Below are positions 32,655-41,550 of a stretch of 64,000 nucleotides of DNA, in pieces (positions within the stretch are counted from its first letter, which is position 1; each line of letters begins with the position of its first letter). The position numbers were made by a program, and so were the translations under genes. The stretch is from contig NZ_JAEX01000002.1 in the NCBI RefSeq assembly GCF_000519125.1, positions 310,001 to 374,000 on the forward strand, written 5' to 3'. The notes beneath the pieces were generated by a model. The model did no database searches and was not told the DNA's origin. It saw only the letters and a list, made by a program, of their open reading frames with translations. The stretch is from Desulfocurvus vexinensis DSM 17965. GTDB lineage: Bacteria > Desulfobacterota > Desulfovibrionia > Desulfovibrionales > Desulfovibrionaceae.

Positions 32655-33434
32655 CTACCAGACCTCGCGGACCTTGACGCCGTGGGCTTTCATGACGTTC
32701 TTGCAGTCGCGGATGGAGTATTCGCCGTAGTGGACGATGCTGGCGATGAGCGCGGCGCTGGCGCGGCCCTGCTGGCAGGCGGCGGCCATGTGCTCGGGGG
32801 TGCCTGCGCCGCCCGAAGCGATGACCGGGATGGACACCGCGTCGCAGATCATGCGCGTGAGCTTCAGCTCGTAGCCTTCCTTGGTGCCGTCGGCGTCGAT
32901 GGAGTTGACGCACAGCTCGCCCGCGCCCAGGGCCTCGGCGGTCTTGGCCCACTGGACGGCGTCCAGGCCCATGCGCTGGCGCCCGCCGTGGATGACGATC
33001 TCGTAGCCCGAGGGGCAGGTGTCCGAAGGCGGCACGGCCAGCACGTCCATGCCGACCACGATGCACTGCGAGCCGAAGGCCGCCGCGCCCCGGCTGATGA
33101 GGTCCGGGTCCTTCACCGCCGGGGAGTTGATGGAGACCTTCTCGGCGCCCGCCAGCAGCACGTCGCGCATTTGCTCCACCGTGCCGATGCCCCCGCCCAC
33201 GGAGAAGGGGATGAAGATCTGCTCGGCCACGCGCTCCACGACCTTGAGCATGATGCCCCGGCCCTCGTGGGAGGCGGTGATGTCGTAGAACACCAGCTCG
33301 TCGGCGCCCTCCTCGTAGTAGGTGCGCGCCGTGGCCACGGGGTCGCCGATGTCGATGTTGTCCTTGAACTTGATGCCCTTGGTCAGGCGCCCGTCGCGGA
33401 CGTCCAGGCAGGGGATGACGCGCTTACTGAGCAC
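32655..33434 (-). CDS. hisF: Imidazole glycerol phosphate synthase cyclase subunit HisF
   Basis: About 259 residues, a TIM barrel. The N-terminus [20 protein letters not shown] and the catalytic Asp are canonical; [40 protein letters not shown] and [11 protein letters not shown] follow. The GTG at 33434 has AAGGAGG seven bases upstream, so I prefer it to longer frames. It overlaps hisH by 11 bp. HisF joins the glutaminase HisH to make imidazole glycerol phosphate and AICAR. No other his gene is in the window. Confidence 0.95.
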   Translation of the reverse strand: MLSKRVIPCLDVRDGRLTKGIKFKDNIDIGDPVATARTYYEEGADELVFYDITASHEGRGIMLKVVERVAEQIFIPFSVGGGIGTVEQMRDVLLAGAEKVSINSPAVKDPDLISRGAAAFGSQCIVVGMDVLAVPPSDTCPSGYEIVIHGGRQRMGLDAVQWAKTAEALGAGELCVNSIDADGTKEGYELKLTRMICDAVSIPVIASGGAGTPEHMAAACQQGRASAALIASIVHYGEYSIRDCKNVMKAHGVKVREVW

Positions 33435-34068
33435 GGACGGCCTCCTTGCAGTAGGCGGCGAAGTTGGCCAGCAGGGCCAGGCCCGGGCCGCCGCTCTTCT
33501 CGGGGTGGAACTGCACGGCCCACAGGCCTTCGCGGCCATGGACCGAGCAGAAGTCGATGCCGTAGCTGGTGGTGCCCAGGACGTACTGCGGCGCCGGGGC
33601 CGGGTAGTAGCTGTGCACGAAGTAGAACTCCGCAGCCGGGTCGATGCCCGCGAAGAGCGGCTCGGCGGGGTTCTTGAGGGTCACGCGGTTCCAGCCCATG
33701 TGCGGCACGCGGATGGGCACGCCGTCCTCGTCGGCCCAGGAGGGGTTGAACATGCGGCACTCGCCGGGCACGATGCCCAGGGTGGCGGTGTCGTTCTCCT
33801 GGCAGTAGTCGAGCATGATCTGGCAGCCCACGCAGATGCCCAGGAGCGGCTTGCCCGCCGCGATATGCCCGGCCAGGGCGTGGTCCAGCCCGCTGGAGCG
33901 CAGCTGGCCCATGGCCTGCCCGGCGGCGCCCACCCCGGGGAAGATGAGGCCCGAGGCGGCGCGGATGCGTTGCGGGTCCGCCGTGATTTCGCAGGCGATG
34001 CCCAGGGAGTCCAGGGCGCGGCGCACCGAGGTCTGGTTTCCAGCCTTGTAGTCGAGGATGGCGAGCAT
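33424..34068 (-). CDS. hisH: Imidazole glycerol phosphate synthase glutaminase subunit HisH
   Basis: 214 residues, class I glutamine amidotransferase. [22 protein letters not shown] starts the protein. The oxyanion region is [11 protein letters not shown], the nucleophile Cys is in [11 protein letters not shown], and the catalytic His/Glu pair is in [10 protein letters not shown]. HisH supplies ammonia to HisF. Pairing with hisF and the lack of LPS-type neighbours suggest a true histidine enzyme, although hldD is adjacent on the other strand. Confidence 0.93.
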   Translation of the reverse strand: MLAILDYKAGNQTSVRRALDSLGIACEITADPQRIRAASGLIFPGVGAAGQAMGQLRSSGLDHALAGHIAAGKPLLGICVGCQIMLDYCQENDTATLGIVPGECRMFNPSWADEDGVPIRVPHMGWNRVTLKNPAEPLFAGIDPAAEFYFVHSYYPAPAPQYVLGTTSYGIDFCSVHGREGLWAVQFHPEKSGGPGLALLANFAAYCKEAVRAQ

Positions 34069-34128
34069 GTGCGGTTCTCCGTTGCGGTGGGGCGGGGCCG
34101 TGCGCACCCGCCCGGGTACAGCCTTCGC

Positions 34129-34157
34129 GCAATAGTAAATATCCGCCGCCAAGACAA
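34129..34157 (-). promoter_or_regulatory. Possible sigma-70 promoter for hisH-hisF
   Basis: On the minus strand TTGTCT (34152-34157) and TATTGC (34129-34134) are 17 bp apart in an AT-rich patch that stands out from the GC-rich 271-bp region between hisH and hldD. Match to consensus is moderate. No separate plus-strand promoter for hldD is obvious. Confidence 0.35.
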
Positions 34158-34339
34158 GGGGCGGGTGGGGCGTTTCGCCAAATTTGCCAAAACCCCACGC
34201 CGGGGCTTTGCGCGGTCCGCGCTGGCTTGCCCTGCGCGTCCGGGGAGGGTAAGACAGGCCCACCGGCGTGGCCCGGGCCCCGCCCGCCCCGCGCCCCCCA
34301 ACCCGCAACCCCCGCGCCCCGCGCGCAAAGGAACGCACC

Positions 34340-35311
34340 ATGCATATCGTCACCGGCGGCGCCGGGTTCATCGGCAGCGCTTTTGTCTGGAAACTGAACC
34401 AGATGGGCATCACGGACATCGTGGTCGTGGACGAGCTGGGCACGTCCGAGAGCTGGAAGAACCTGGTCAGCCTGCGCTATGCGGACTACCTGCACAAGGA
34501 CACCTTCCTGGACATGGTGCTGCACGACGAGCTGCCCTTTGGCGTGGACAGCGTGACGCACATGGGCGCCTGCTCCTCGACCACCGAGCAGGACGCCGAC
34601 TACCTGATGGAGAACAACTACCGCTACAGCGTGACCCTGGCCGCGTGGTGCCTGGAGCACGGCGCGCGCTTCATCAACGCCTCATCGGCGGCGACCTATG
34701 GCGACGGCTCGCGCGGCTTCTCCGACGATGAAGCCCGCCTGGGCGAGCTGCGCCCGCTGAACATGTACGGCTATTCCAAGCAGCTCTTCGACCTCTGGGC
34801 CCAGCGCGAGGGCGTGCTCGGCTCCCTGGCCAGCCTCAAATTCTTCAACGTTTTCGGGCCAAACGAGTACCACAAGGGCGACATGATGAGCGTCATCTGC
34901 AAGGCGCACACGCAGATCGGCCAGACCGGGAAGCTCAAGCTCTTCAAGAGCTACCATCCCGACTACCCCGACGGCGGCCAGATGCGCGATTTCGTCTATG
35001 TGAAGGACTGCGTGGACGTGATGTGGTGGCTGCTCATGCACCCGGAGGTCGGCGGCGTGTTCAACGTGGGCACCGGCCGGGCCCGCAGCTGGAACGACCT
35101 CGCCCGCAGCGTCTTCGCCGCCATGGGCCTGCCCGAGGCCATCGAATACATCGACATGCCCGAGCAACTGCGCGGCAAGTACCAGTACTACACCCAGGCC
35201 GAAATGACCAAACTGGCCGCCACCGGCTGCCCCGTGCAGTTCACGAGCCTGGAAGACGCCGCGAAGGACTACGTGCAGGGCTATCTGGCGCGGGAGGAGC
35301 GGTATTTGTAG
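34340..35311 (+). CDS. hldD: ADP-L-glycero-D-manno-heptose 6-epimerase
   Basis: 323 residues, extended SDR fold. The NAD-binding motif is [20 protein letters not shown]. The substrate/catalytic sites are [29 protein letters not shown] and the YGYSKQLFD Tyr/Lys motif; [15 protein letters not shown] and [10 protein letters not shown] are HldD signatures. It makes ADP-L-glycero-beta-D-manno-heptose for LPS inner core. The ATG at 34340 follows AAAGGA. It is alone on the plus strand and ends at a strong terminator. Confidence 0.95.
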   Translation: MHIVTGGAGFIGSAFVWKLNQMGITDIVVVDELGTSESWKNLVSLRYADYLHKDTFLDMVLHDELPFGVDSVTHMGACSSTTEQDADYLMENNYRYSVTLAAWCLEHGARFINASSAATYGDGSRGFSDDEARLGELRPLNMYGYSKQLFDLWAQREGVLGSLASLKFFNVFGPNEYHKGDMMSVICKAHTQIGQTGKLKLFKSYHPDYPDGGQMRDFVYVKDCVDVMWWLLMHPEVGGVFNVGTGRARSWNDLARSVFAAMGLPEAIEYIDMPEQLRGKYQYYTQAEMTKLAATGCPVQFTSLEDAAKDYVQGYLAREERYL

Positions 35312-35328
35312 GGGGGGGCTCACGAGGC

Positions 35329-35380
35329 CCAGGCCGCAAAAAAGGCTCCCCCGCGCGGGGGAGCCTTTTTTGTGGCCTGG
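35329..35380. terminator. Long bidirectional terminator between hldD and vapC
   Basis: A near-perfect 24-bp stem with a GCGC loop: CCAGGCC + GC + AAAAAAGGCTCCCCC (35329-35352) pairs with GGGGGAGCCTTTTTT + GT + GGCCTGG (35357-35380). The A6/T6 tracts provide U-runs in both directions, suiting the convergent hldD and vapC. Confidence 0.92.
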
Positions 35381-35418
35381 GTGGGCGTTGAGGCGTGGAT
35401 TGCTGAGTGATTGCGTGC

Positions 35419-35820
35419 CTAGTCAACCCATGTTTCGCATTTCAAATCGGGGATTCGCGTGAACTCTTTCAGGTTGTGGGTGATAAGCGTGAACCCCTGC
35501 GCCATGGCCTGGGCGGCGAGCAGCATGTCCATTCCGCCGATGGGCCGCCCTCGTTTTTCGAGGTCGGCGCGGATCTTGCCGTATGCAAGGGCGGAATCAA
35601 GATCAAAGGGCACAATTTCCAAGGGCAGGAGGAAGGCTTCCAGAGCTGATGCGTTCCTTTCCCTGGCGGCACTCTTTTCGACGCCGTAGTGCAGTTCAGC
35701 AACGGTGATTGAGGAGATGGCAATATCCCCTGGAGCGAATTGTTCAAAGTGCTTGCGGACTTCCGGCGGCCTGTTCTTTATCATGTAGATGCAGATATTC
35801 GTATCCAGGAGGACCTTCAT
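35419..35820 (-). CDS. vapC: VapC-type PIN-domain ribonuclease toxin
   Basis: 133 residues. PIN-domain acidic residues are in KVLLDTNICIYMIKN, SSITVAELHYGVEKS and GRPIGGMDMLLAAQAMAQG, with a later THNLKEFTRI. VapC toxins cleave tRNA or rRNA and are neutralised by VapB. The four-base overlap with vapB (ATGA) is classic. Base composition of this pair is clearly lower in GC than flanking genes, hinting at acquisition by transfer. Codons with A or T at the third position are common here. Confidence 0.93.
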   Translation of the reverse strand: MKVLLDTNICIYMIKNRPPEVRKHFEQFAPGDIAISSITVAELHYGVEKSAARERNASALEAFLLPLEIVPFDLDSALAYGKIRADLEKRGRPIGGMDMLLAAQAMAQGFTLITHNLKEFTRIPDLKCETWVD

Positions 35821-36047
35821 TCGAATTCCTCACGGATATCGGGGTGCGGCTGGTTGCGCTTGTCCATGAAGTCCGGCGAGAATTGGGCCAGGGAGTCGAA
35901 GAGGGTTTCCCACGGCTTGTCGCGGGGCAAGAGGACCACAGCCCGTCCGATGCGCTTGATGGACACGCTGTCGCCCTCGAAGTGGAAATCCTTGGGCAGT
36001 TGCACCGCCTGGCTTTGCCCTTTTTGGAATAACTTGGCTTGTTGCAT
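35817..36047 (-). CDS. vapB: VapB-type antitoxin (AbrB/MazE-like)
   Basis: 76 residues. The N-terminal swapped-hairpin DNA-binding part is KLFQKGQSQAVQLPKDFHFEGDSVSIKRIGR. It is followed by a helix and a flexible C-terminal DSLAQFSPDFMDKRNQPHP that would wrap VapC. It is the upstream partner of vapC, and the VapBC complex is expected to repress the pair. The 144 bp upstream (to 36191) shows nothing that I can name beyond a likely promoter. Confidence 0.9.
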   Translation of the reverse strand: MQQAKLFQKGQSQAVQLPKDFHFEGDSVSIKRIGRAVVLLPRDKPWETLFDSLAQFSPDFMDKRNQPHPDIREEFE

Positions 36048-36191
36048 GGCTTTTTCCTCCCAGGCGTGGGCTGCGTGCTTGCGTGTCCCCCCTTTGGGGG
36101 GCTGGAGCAGCGTGGTGCGGCCCGTAGGCCATGGATTCCGGGTGGGGGTTCTGTCTCGGCCCTTGCTGCCGAACCCGCCCGCGCGCCGGTG

Positions 36192-36863
36192 CTAGAGCTT
36201 TTCCTGCTCCTCCCAACCCTCGCCCACCAGGTCGTCCAGCTCCACTTCCGCGCCGTCCGGGGCGAACATGGCGGGGACGATCATGCGCTTGCCCTTGCTG
36301 TCATCGTGGCCGGGGGTCAGGGGGCGGCCTGCGTAGGTCAGGCCGGTGATGAGCTTGTCCTCGTGGCCGAACTCCGCGAAGCTTTCCATGGCCACCATCA
36401 GCTGCGCGGGGTCGAACTCGCCCTCGAAGCCGTCCAGCAGGAAGGTCTGGGCGCCCCTGTCGATGGAGCCCATGAACATGAGCACCTCGCCCTCGGCCAG
36501 CTTGTGCAGCAGGGCGTGCTGCGACACGGGCGTCTCGGCGTGGGTGACCTGCGAGGGGTAGACGGTCTGCTCCTGCCCGCCCGCGCGCACCACGATGCGC
36601 ATCCCGGCCTCGAACACGTAGGCCGCGCGGTGGTGGAACTTGCATTCCTCCCACCAGCCGTTCCAGTCGTAGCCCACCTGGCGGGCGAACTTGCGCGCCA
36701 GCTCCTCGTCGAAATAGAGCACGCCCTTGAAGCAGTTGTGCGCGAAGTAGGGGGTGTTGTTCTTGCCGTAGCAGTGGCGCGCCACGCGGGACAAGAAGGT
36801 GCGCGGCACGGCGGAGACGACCACCTCGTTCTTGTAGCCTGCGATCTCGATGCTGAGCTGCAC
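36192..36863 (-). CDS. Unrecognised conserved-looking protein
   Basis: 223 residues, no membrane helix. It starts at a GTG (36863) with AAAGGAG nine bases upstream (VQLSIEIAGYKNEVVVS). It has cysteines in ARHCYGKNNTPYFAHNCFKG and WWEECKFHH, a Trp-rich YDWNGWWEE patch, and a strand-rich C-terminal half with DDLVGEGWEEQEKL at the end. The composition looks like a folded enzyme or binding protein. I do not recognise the family. Neighbours (vapBC, mutL) give no hint about the job. Confidence 0.6.
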   Translation of the reverse strand: MQLSIEIAGYKNEVVVSAVPRTFLSRVARHCYGKNNTPYFAHNCFKGVLYFDEELARKFARQVGYDWNGWWEECKFHHRAAYVFEAGMRIVVRAGGQEQTVYPSQVTHAETPVSQHALLHKLAEGEVLMFMGSIDRGAQTFLLDGFEGEFDPAQLMVAMESFAEFGHEDKLITGLTYAGRPLTPGHDDSKGKRMIVPAMFAPDGAEVELDDLVGEGWEEQEKL

Positions 36864-36983
36864 GGGGAACTCCTTTCGTGGCGGGGGGATGGGCCTCCCG
36901 GTTTCGGGCGATGATAGCCCCGGGCGCGGCTTTGGCGCAAGCAAAACCCGGGGCGCGGGGCCGGGCCGCGTTGTTGCGCGCCC

Positions 36984-38855
36984 CTAGGCCTTGCGCTTGA
37001 AGAGCCGCTCCAGGTCGGCGGGGGTCCAGGCGATGCGCACCGGGCGGCCATGGGGGCAGTAGTCGCGCCCGGGCACGGCGCGCCAGGCCTCCAGCAGGGC
37101 CAGGGCCTCGTCGCGCGCCAGGGCCTGCCCGGCCTTGATGGCCGCCTTGCAGGACATGAGCGCCCACAGGTCGCGCACGTCGCGCGACTGGCCGCTGACC
37201 GCCGCGCGCAGGTAGTCCTTGGCGCGGGCCACGGTGAGCAGCGGCGGGATGGCCGCCACGCGCAACAGCTCCGGCGCCGGGCGTTCCAGGCCGAAGCCCA
37301 GGGTCCGCAGGCCCTCCCACAGCTCGTCCAGCCGCGCGGCCTCGGCGGGGTGCAGGGGCAGATCCAGCGGCACGGCCAGGGGCTGGGCGTCGCCGCGCGT
37401 CTGGGCCCGCTCGAAGCTGTGGTAGAGCACGCGCTCGTGGGCCGCGTGCTGGTCCACCAGCGAGAGGGTGCCGTCGTGGTGGCGCAGGATGAGATAGGTG
37501 TCGGCCAGCTGCCCGAGGTAGGTGGCCGGGCCGCCGCCCAGGTCGTCCAGGGCCGGGGCCGGGGCGGGGTCCGGGGCGCCCGGGCGCGGGCCCGGGCCGG
37601 GTTCGGCCAGGCGGCCCGGGGCGGCGAAGTCGCGGGCGGCCGCCGGGGCCGCCGGGGCCGGGCGCGGGGGCAGCCCGAAGCCCAGGCGCTCCTCGCGGGC
37701 CACGGTGCGCGTGTATTCGCGCCAGGTGTCGAAGCCCGGGCGGGCGTCCGCACGCGGGGGCAGGGCGTCGTGGGCGTCCGGGGCGCCCGCCCCGCCGCGC
37801 AGGGCCTCGCGCACCCCGGTGCCGGAGCCCGGGGCGCCGTCCATATGCCGCTCCAGGGCGCTGGCGATGGCCCGGCGGACCACGGAAAAGACCAGGGATT
37901 CGTCGCGGAAGCGGACCTCGGTCTTGGCGGGGTGGACGTTGACGTCGGTGGCGCCCGGGGGCAGCTCCAGGAAGACCACGGCCTGCGGGTACTCGCGCGC
38001 GAGCAGCCGCCCGGAGTACGCCTCGCGCACGGCGCGCAGCATGAGCCGGTCCTGCACGGCGCGGCCATTGACGTAGAGCAGGATGCGGTCGGCCCGGCCC
38101 TGGGCGGCCTGGGGGTCGCCCGCCAGCCCGTGGGCCCGGCAGTCGTCGCGCGCGAAATCGAAGGGCAGCAGCGCCGCCGTCACCGCCGGGGGCCAGGCCA
38201 CGGCCAGCCGCTCGGCCAGGGTCTGCCCCGGGCGCAGGGCGAAGACCTCGCGCCCGCCGCTGGCCAGCCGCAGGCCCACGTCCAGCCGGGCCAGGGCCAG
38301 GCGGAACAGGGCGTCCTGGCAGCGGCGGGCCTCGGTGGCCGGGGATTTGAGGAATTTGAGCCGCGCCGGGACGCTGACGAACAGGTCGCGGACCTCGATG
38401 CGCGTGCCCGCGCGCAGCGCCGCCGGGCCGCGCGCCACCTCGCGCCCGGAGTCCACCTCGATGCAGAAGCCCTCGGCGGCCCCGCGCGGGATGGAGGTCA
38501 GCGTCAGGCGCGACACCGAGGCGATGGACGGCAGGGCCTCGCCCCGGAAGCCGAAGCTGGCGATGGACTCCAGCTCGCGCACGTCCGCGATCTTGCTGGT
38601 GGCGTGGCGGGTCAGGGCCAGGGCCATTTCGGCGGGGTCCATGCCGAAGCCGTCGTCGGTGACGGTGATGGACCCCTGGCCGCCCTGGTCGATGCTCACG
38701 TCCACCTGGGTGGCCCAGGCGTCGAGGCTGTTTTCCACCAGCTCCTTGAGCACGGAGGCCGGGCGCTCCACCACCTCGCCGGCGGCGATCTGGTTTTGCA
38801 GTTCGGGGGGCAGGACCTGGATGGGGCGGCGGGGCGCGGCGGGCTGGTGCGGCAT
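36984..38855 (-). CDS. mutL: DNA mismatch repair protein MutL
   Basis: 623 residues. The GHKL ATPase domain shows LQNQIAAGEVVERPASVLKELVEN, DDGFGMDPAEM, TSKI and GFRGEALPSIASV. Arg/Lys-rich transducer elements follow up to about residue 335 (LYVNGRAVQDRLMLRAV, VVFLELPPGATDVNVHPAKTEVRF). A Pro/Ala linker precedes the C-terminal dimerisation domain with TYLGQLADTYLILRHHDG and DQHAAHERVLY. The C-terminus ends HGRPVRIAWTPADLERLF. MutL links mismatch recognition by MutS to nicking. MutS is not in the window. Confidence 0.96.
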   Translation of the reverse strand: MPHQPAAPRRPIQVLPPELQNQIAAGEVVERPASVLKELVENSLDAWATQVDVSIDQGGQGSITVTDDGFGMDPAEMALALTRHATSKIADVRELESIASFGFRGEALPSIASVSRLTLTSIPRGAAEGFCIEVDSGREVARGPAALRAGTRIEVRDLFVSVPARLKFLKSPATEARRCQDALFRLALARLDVGLRLASGGREVFALRPGQTLAERLAVAWPPAVTAALLPFDFARDDCRAHGLAGDPQAAQGRADRILLYVNGRAVQDRLMLRAVREAYSGRLLAREYPQAVVFLELPPGATDVNVHPAKTEVRFRDESLVFSVVRRAIASALERHMDGAPGSGTGVREALRGGAGAPDAHDALPPRADARPGFDTWREYTRTVAREERLGFGLPPRPAPAAPAAARDFAAPGRLAEPGPGPRPGAPDPAPAPALDDLGGGPATYLGQLADTYLILRHHDGTLSLVDQHAAHERVLYHSFERAQTRGDAQPLAVPLDLPLHPAEAARLDELWEGLRTLGFGLERPAPELLRVAAIPPLLTVARAKDYLRAAVSGQSRDVRDLWALMSCKAAIKAGQALARDEALALLEAWRAVPGRDYCPHGRPVRIAWTPADLERLFKRKA

Positions 38856-38970
38856 GGGCCCAGTCTAGCCCAAAGCCGGGGCGGGCGCCAGGGGGCGCCG
38901 GGGTCCCGGGGTGGAAGGCGGACCCGTGCGCCCCCGGCTGCGGCGCGCGCCGCAGCCGGGCCGGGCGTGG

Positions 38971-41394
38971 CTAGAAGGTCAGCCCCAGGAGCTGGACCCG
39001 GGCCTCGAAGCGGTCCTCGAAGGGGGTGTGGGTGTAGTAGACCGTGATGTCCCAGCACTGGTGGGTGTAGGTGACGTAGTAGGTCTGCTCCAGGTCGGTG
39101 TTGGTGGTCATGTCCGCCCGGTAGGTGAAGCCCGTGGACCAGCGCCGCGAGGCGATGATGTCCAGCCCGAAGCGGATCTGGCGGATGCGCGCGCGGTTGC
39201 GGTCCTTGTAGGTGTCCACGGCGTCCTGGAAGTCCAGGCCGAATTCGGCGATGGCCATGTCCTGCCAGATGCCGCGCACGAAGTGCTCGTGGCGGGTGAT
39301 GTCGCCGGAGTAGGGCGACCAGTAGGAGCGGTTGACCAGCGAAATCCAGTCGTCGGGCGAGAGGGTCAGCTCGCCCAGGGCATCGGAGAAGGGGCGGCGC
39401 GGGTACTGCCTGCGGCCTTCGATGCGCGAGGCCTCGCGCAGGTCGAAGCCCTGCTCCAGGCGCAGGCGCAGGAATTCGCGGTAGTCCACGGCAAGGAAGG
39501 GCTCGCCCTGGGGTTTGCCGTCCTCGCCCAGCGGGGCGTCGGGCAGCTGGCGCATGGCGATGCGCTCGCGCCTGCGGTCCAGGATGTTGGTCAGCGAGTA
39601 GGTGATTTCGTTCTGGGGGCCGAGGCGGTCCAGCTCATCGAAGAAGGGCTTGTTGGCCTGGGAGACATAGGGCGCCCAGTCGTAGTCCACCCGGGGCTGC
39701 ACCGCGTGGCGGATCTTGGTCCAGCGGCTGTTGTCCTTGGCGGGCTCGCCCTTGTCGCCGGGCAGCAGGGCAACGGAGCCTGCGGCGGGAACCTCGGGCG
39801 AGGCGGCCAGGTCGAAGACCTTGTAGTATTCGGTGAACGCCGTGACGTTCATGGTCGGCATGTTGCGCGTGGCGAGGCTGTCGTCGTGGCTGGGCGCGGG
39901 ATGGTTCTCGTATTTGCTCACGAAGTAGGCCGTCTCGCGCATGCCCAGGGTCGGGATGACCGACACGTTCCCCGCCTGCACGGGCAGGCTGACCTTGGGG
40001 TGCAGCTCCATGCGGGTGCCCTGGGTGCCGTACTGGCGCCAGAAGTGGGTGGTGCCCGCCTCGGCCTCGAATTCCAGGGGCCCGGAGAACACGCGGTCCT
40101 TCCACAGGTAGGCGTGCAACTCGGGCAGGGTCTGGGCCGTGGGGTTCCTGTCACGGTCGCGGTTGCCGCCCTGGTATTCCAGGTTCTGGGTCCAGGCCGT
40201 CTTGGCGACCACGCCGCCCGCGTCCCACGAGCGCGACAGCATCAGGGCGGACTCGCGCTCCAGGGCGTCGGCGTTGGCGATGTCGCGCGAGAATTCCTTG
40301 AGGAAGTCTTCGCGGCTCTGGGTGAAGCCGCTCTTGCCGACCTTGAATTCGCGCAGGTAGTTCTGGTCCGAGACCCAGTCGATGTCCAGCTTGGCCTTCC
40401 AGCGCGGGTCGAGCAGGTGCGTGTCGATCTTGCTGCGGATCCAGTAGCGGTCGGCATTGGGGCGCACCAGCCCGTCGTCGTTGAACTGGCCGTCCTCCTG
40501 GGCCTCGGTGGGCTCGCGGATGGCGTCGTGCAGGTAGTCGATGCGCCACAGGCCCTTGGTGCCGGTGTTGGGCGTGTGGCGGAACTCCAGGCCCTGCATC
40601 AGCCCGCGCTCGCTCATCCAGTTCTCGTAGAAGGTTGCGTCGGCCTCGTCGCTGATGGCCCAGTAGATGGGCTGATTGTACATGGCGCCGTGGCGCGAGC
40701 TGTGGCCCCATTCGGGCAGCAGCAGGCCGGACTGGCGTTTGCTTTTCACGGGCAGGATGGCCACGGGCGAATAGAAGGTTGCCTGGTCGCGCACCAGGAA
40801 CTTGGGGTGCCACAGCCAGGCGTAGCCCTCCAGGGTGATCTCGCCCTCTTCCATGGCGATGGACCACGCCTCGCCGGGCTCGTCGCAGGCCGAAACGCGG
40901 GCGTTCTCGAAGGTGTAGCGGTCGCCCTCGTGCTTTTCGATGCGCTCCCCCTTGAAGTAGAGGTGCGGTTCGGCCACGAAGATTTCGCCGTTCTTCAGCC
41001 AGCCGACCTTGTTCTTGAGGTCGAACTCGGCCTCCTGGGCGCGCAGGCGGTCCATGGACCAGTCGATTTCCACGTTGCCCACGAGGTGGACCCAGCCCGT
41101 GGCCCGGTAGTAGGTGGCGTGGTCGGCCTTGAGGGTGTTTTCGCCCTGGGTCAGCAGCACGTTGCCGTCGGCCTGGAGCACCTCGGTGTCGTGCTGGGCG
41201 GCCAGGGTGTCGGCCCTGATCTGCCAGGGCGTGTCCTGCGTGGCTTCGGCTTCGAGGTGCTCGGCGAGCACGTCGCCTTCGGCGCGGGCGGAGGTGCAGG
41301 CCAGCAGGGCCAGGACGGCGGCCACCAGGGCCAAGCCCGCAAAACAAAAGGCCGCCGGGCATTTCTGGCGACGGGGCGGATGCTGTTCGGTCAT
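38971..41394 (-). CDS. lptD: LPS-assembly outer-membrane protein LptD
   Basis: 807 residues. An N-terminal signal (CFAGLALVAAVLALLACTSARA) is followed by the OstA/jellyroll domain: WQIRADTLAAQHDTEVLQADGNV, HATYYRATGWVHLVGNVEI. The barrel part has many aromatic strand ends and finishes with VQLLGLTF, the C-terminal aromatic of outer-membrane proteins. LptD with LptE inserts LPS into the outer leaflet. A lone Cys near the signal end and CDEPGEAW may form the known disulfide. Divergent to alr over about 156 bp. Confidence 0.93.
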   Translation of the reverse strand: MTEQHPPRRQKCPAAFCFAGLALVAAVLALLACTSARAEGDVLAEHLEAEATQDTPWQIRADTLAAQHDTEVLQADGNVLLTQGENTLKADHATYYRATGWVHLVGNVEIDWSMDRLRAQEAEFDLKNKVGWLKNGEIFVAEPHLYFKGERIEKHEGDRYTFENARVSACDEPGEAWSIAMEEGEITLEGYAWLWHPKFLVRDQATFYSPVAILPVKSKRQSGLLLPEWGHSSRHGAMYNQPIYWAISDEADATFYENWMSERGLMQGLEFRHTPNTGTKGLWRIDYLHDAIREPTEAQEDGQFNDDGLVRPNADRYWIRSKIDTHLLDPRWKAKLDIDWVSDQNYLREFKVGKSGFTQSREDFLKEFSRDIANADALERESALMLSRSWDAGGVVAKTAWTQNLEYQGGNRDRDRNPTAQTLPELHAYLWKDRVFSGPLEFEAEAGTTHFWRQYGTQGTRMELHPKVSLPVQAGNVSVIPTLGMRETAYFVSKYENHPAPSHDDSLATRNMPTMNVTAFTEYYKVFDLAASPEVPAAGSVALLPGDKGEPAKDNSRWTKIRHAVQPRVDYDWAPYVSQANKPFFDELDRLGPQNEITYSLTNILDRRRERIAMRQLPDAPLGEDGKPQGEPFLAVDYREFLRLRLEQGFDLREASRIEGRRQYPRRPFSDALGELTLSPDDWISLVNRSYWSPYSGDITRHEHFVRGIWQDMAIAEFGLDFQDAVDTYKDRNRARIRQIRFGLDIIASRRWSTGFTYRADMTTNTDLEQTYYVTYTHQCWDITVYYTHTPFEDRFEARVQLLGLTF

Positions 41395-41550
41395 GCTCTG
41401 CCTTCGGTTCCTGACGTGGACCGGCGTGGCCGGTGTGGCGATGCCGCCCTGCTTACCACAGCCGGGCCGAAAAGAACAGTGGAAGACCCGGCGGAAAATC
41501 CGTATATCTTGCCGCGTTGCGCCGCCAGGCGGCGGCAAAGGAGCACGGCC

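Noticed and set aside
33424-35311. HisH/HisF as LPS-type amidotransferase pair because hldD is next door
   Set aside because: Both proteins have the bona fide histidine-pathway N-termini, and hldD is on the other strand behind its own start.
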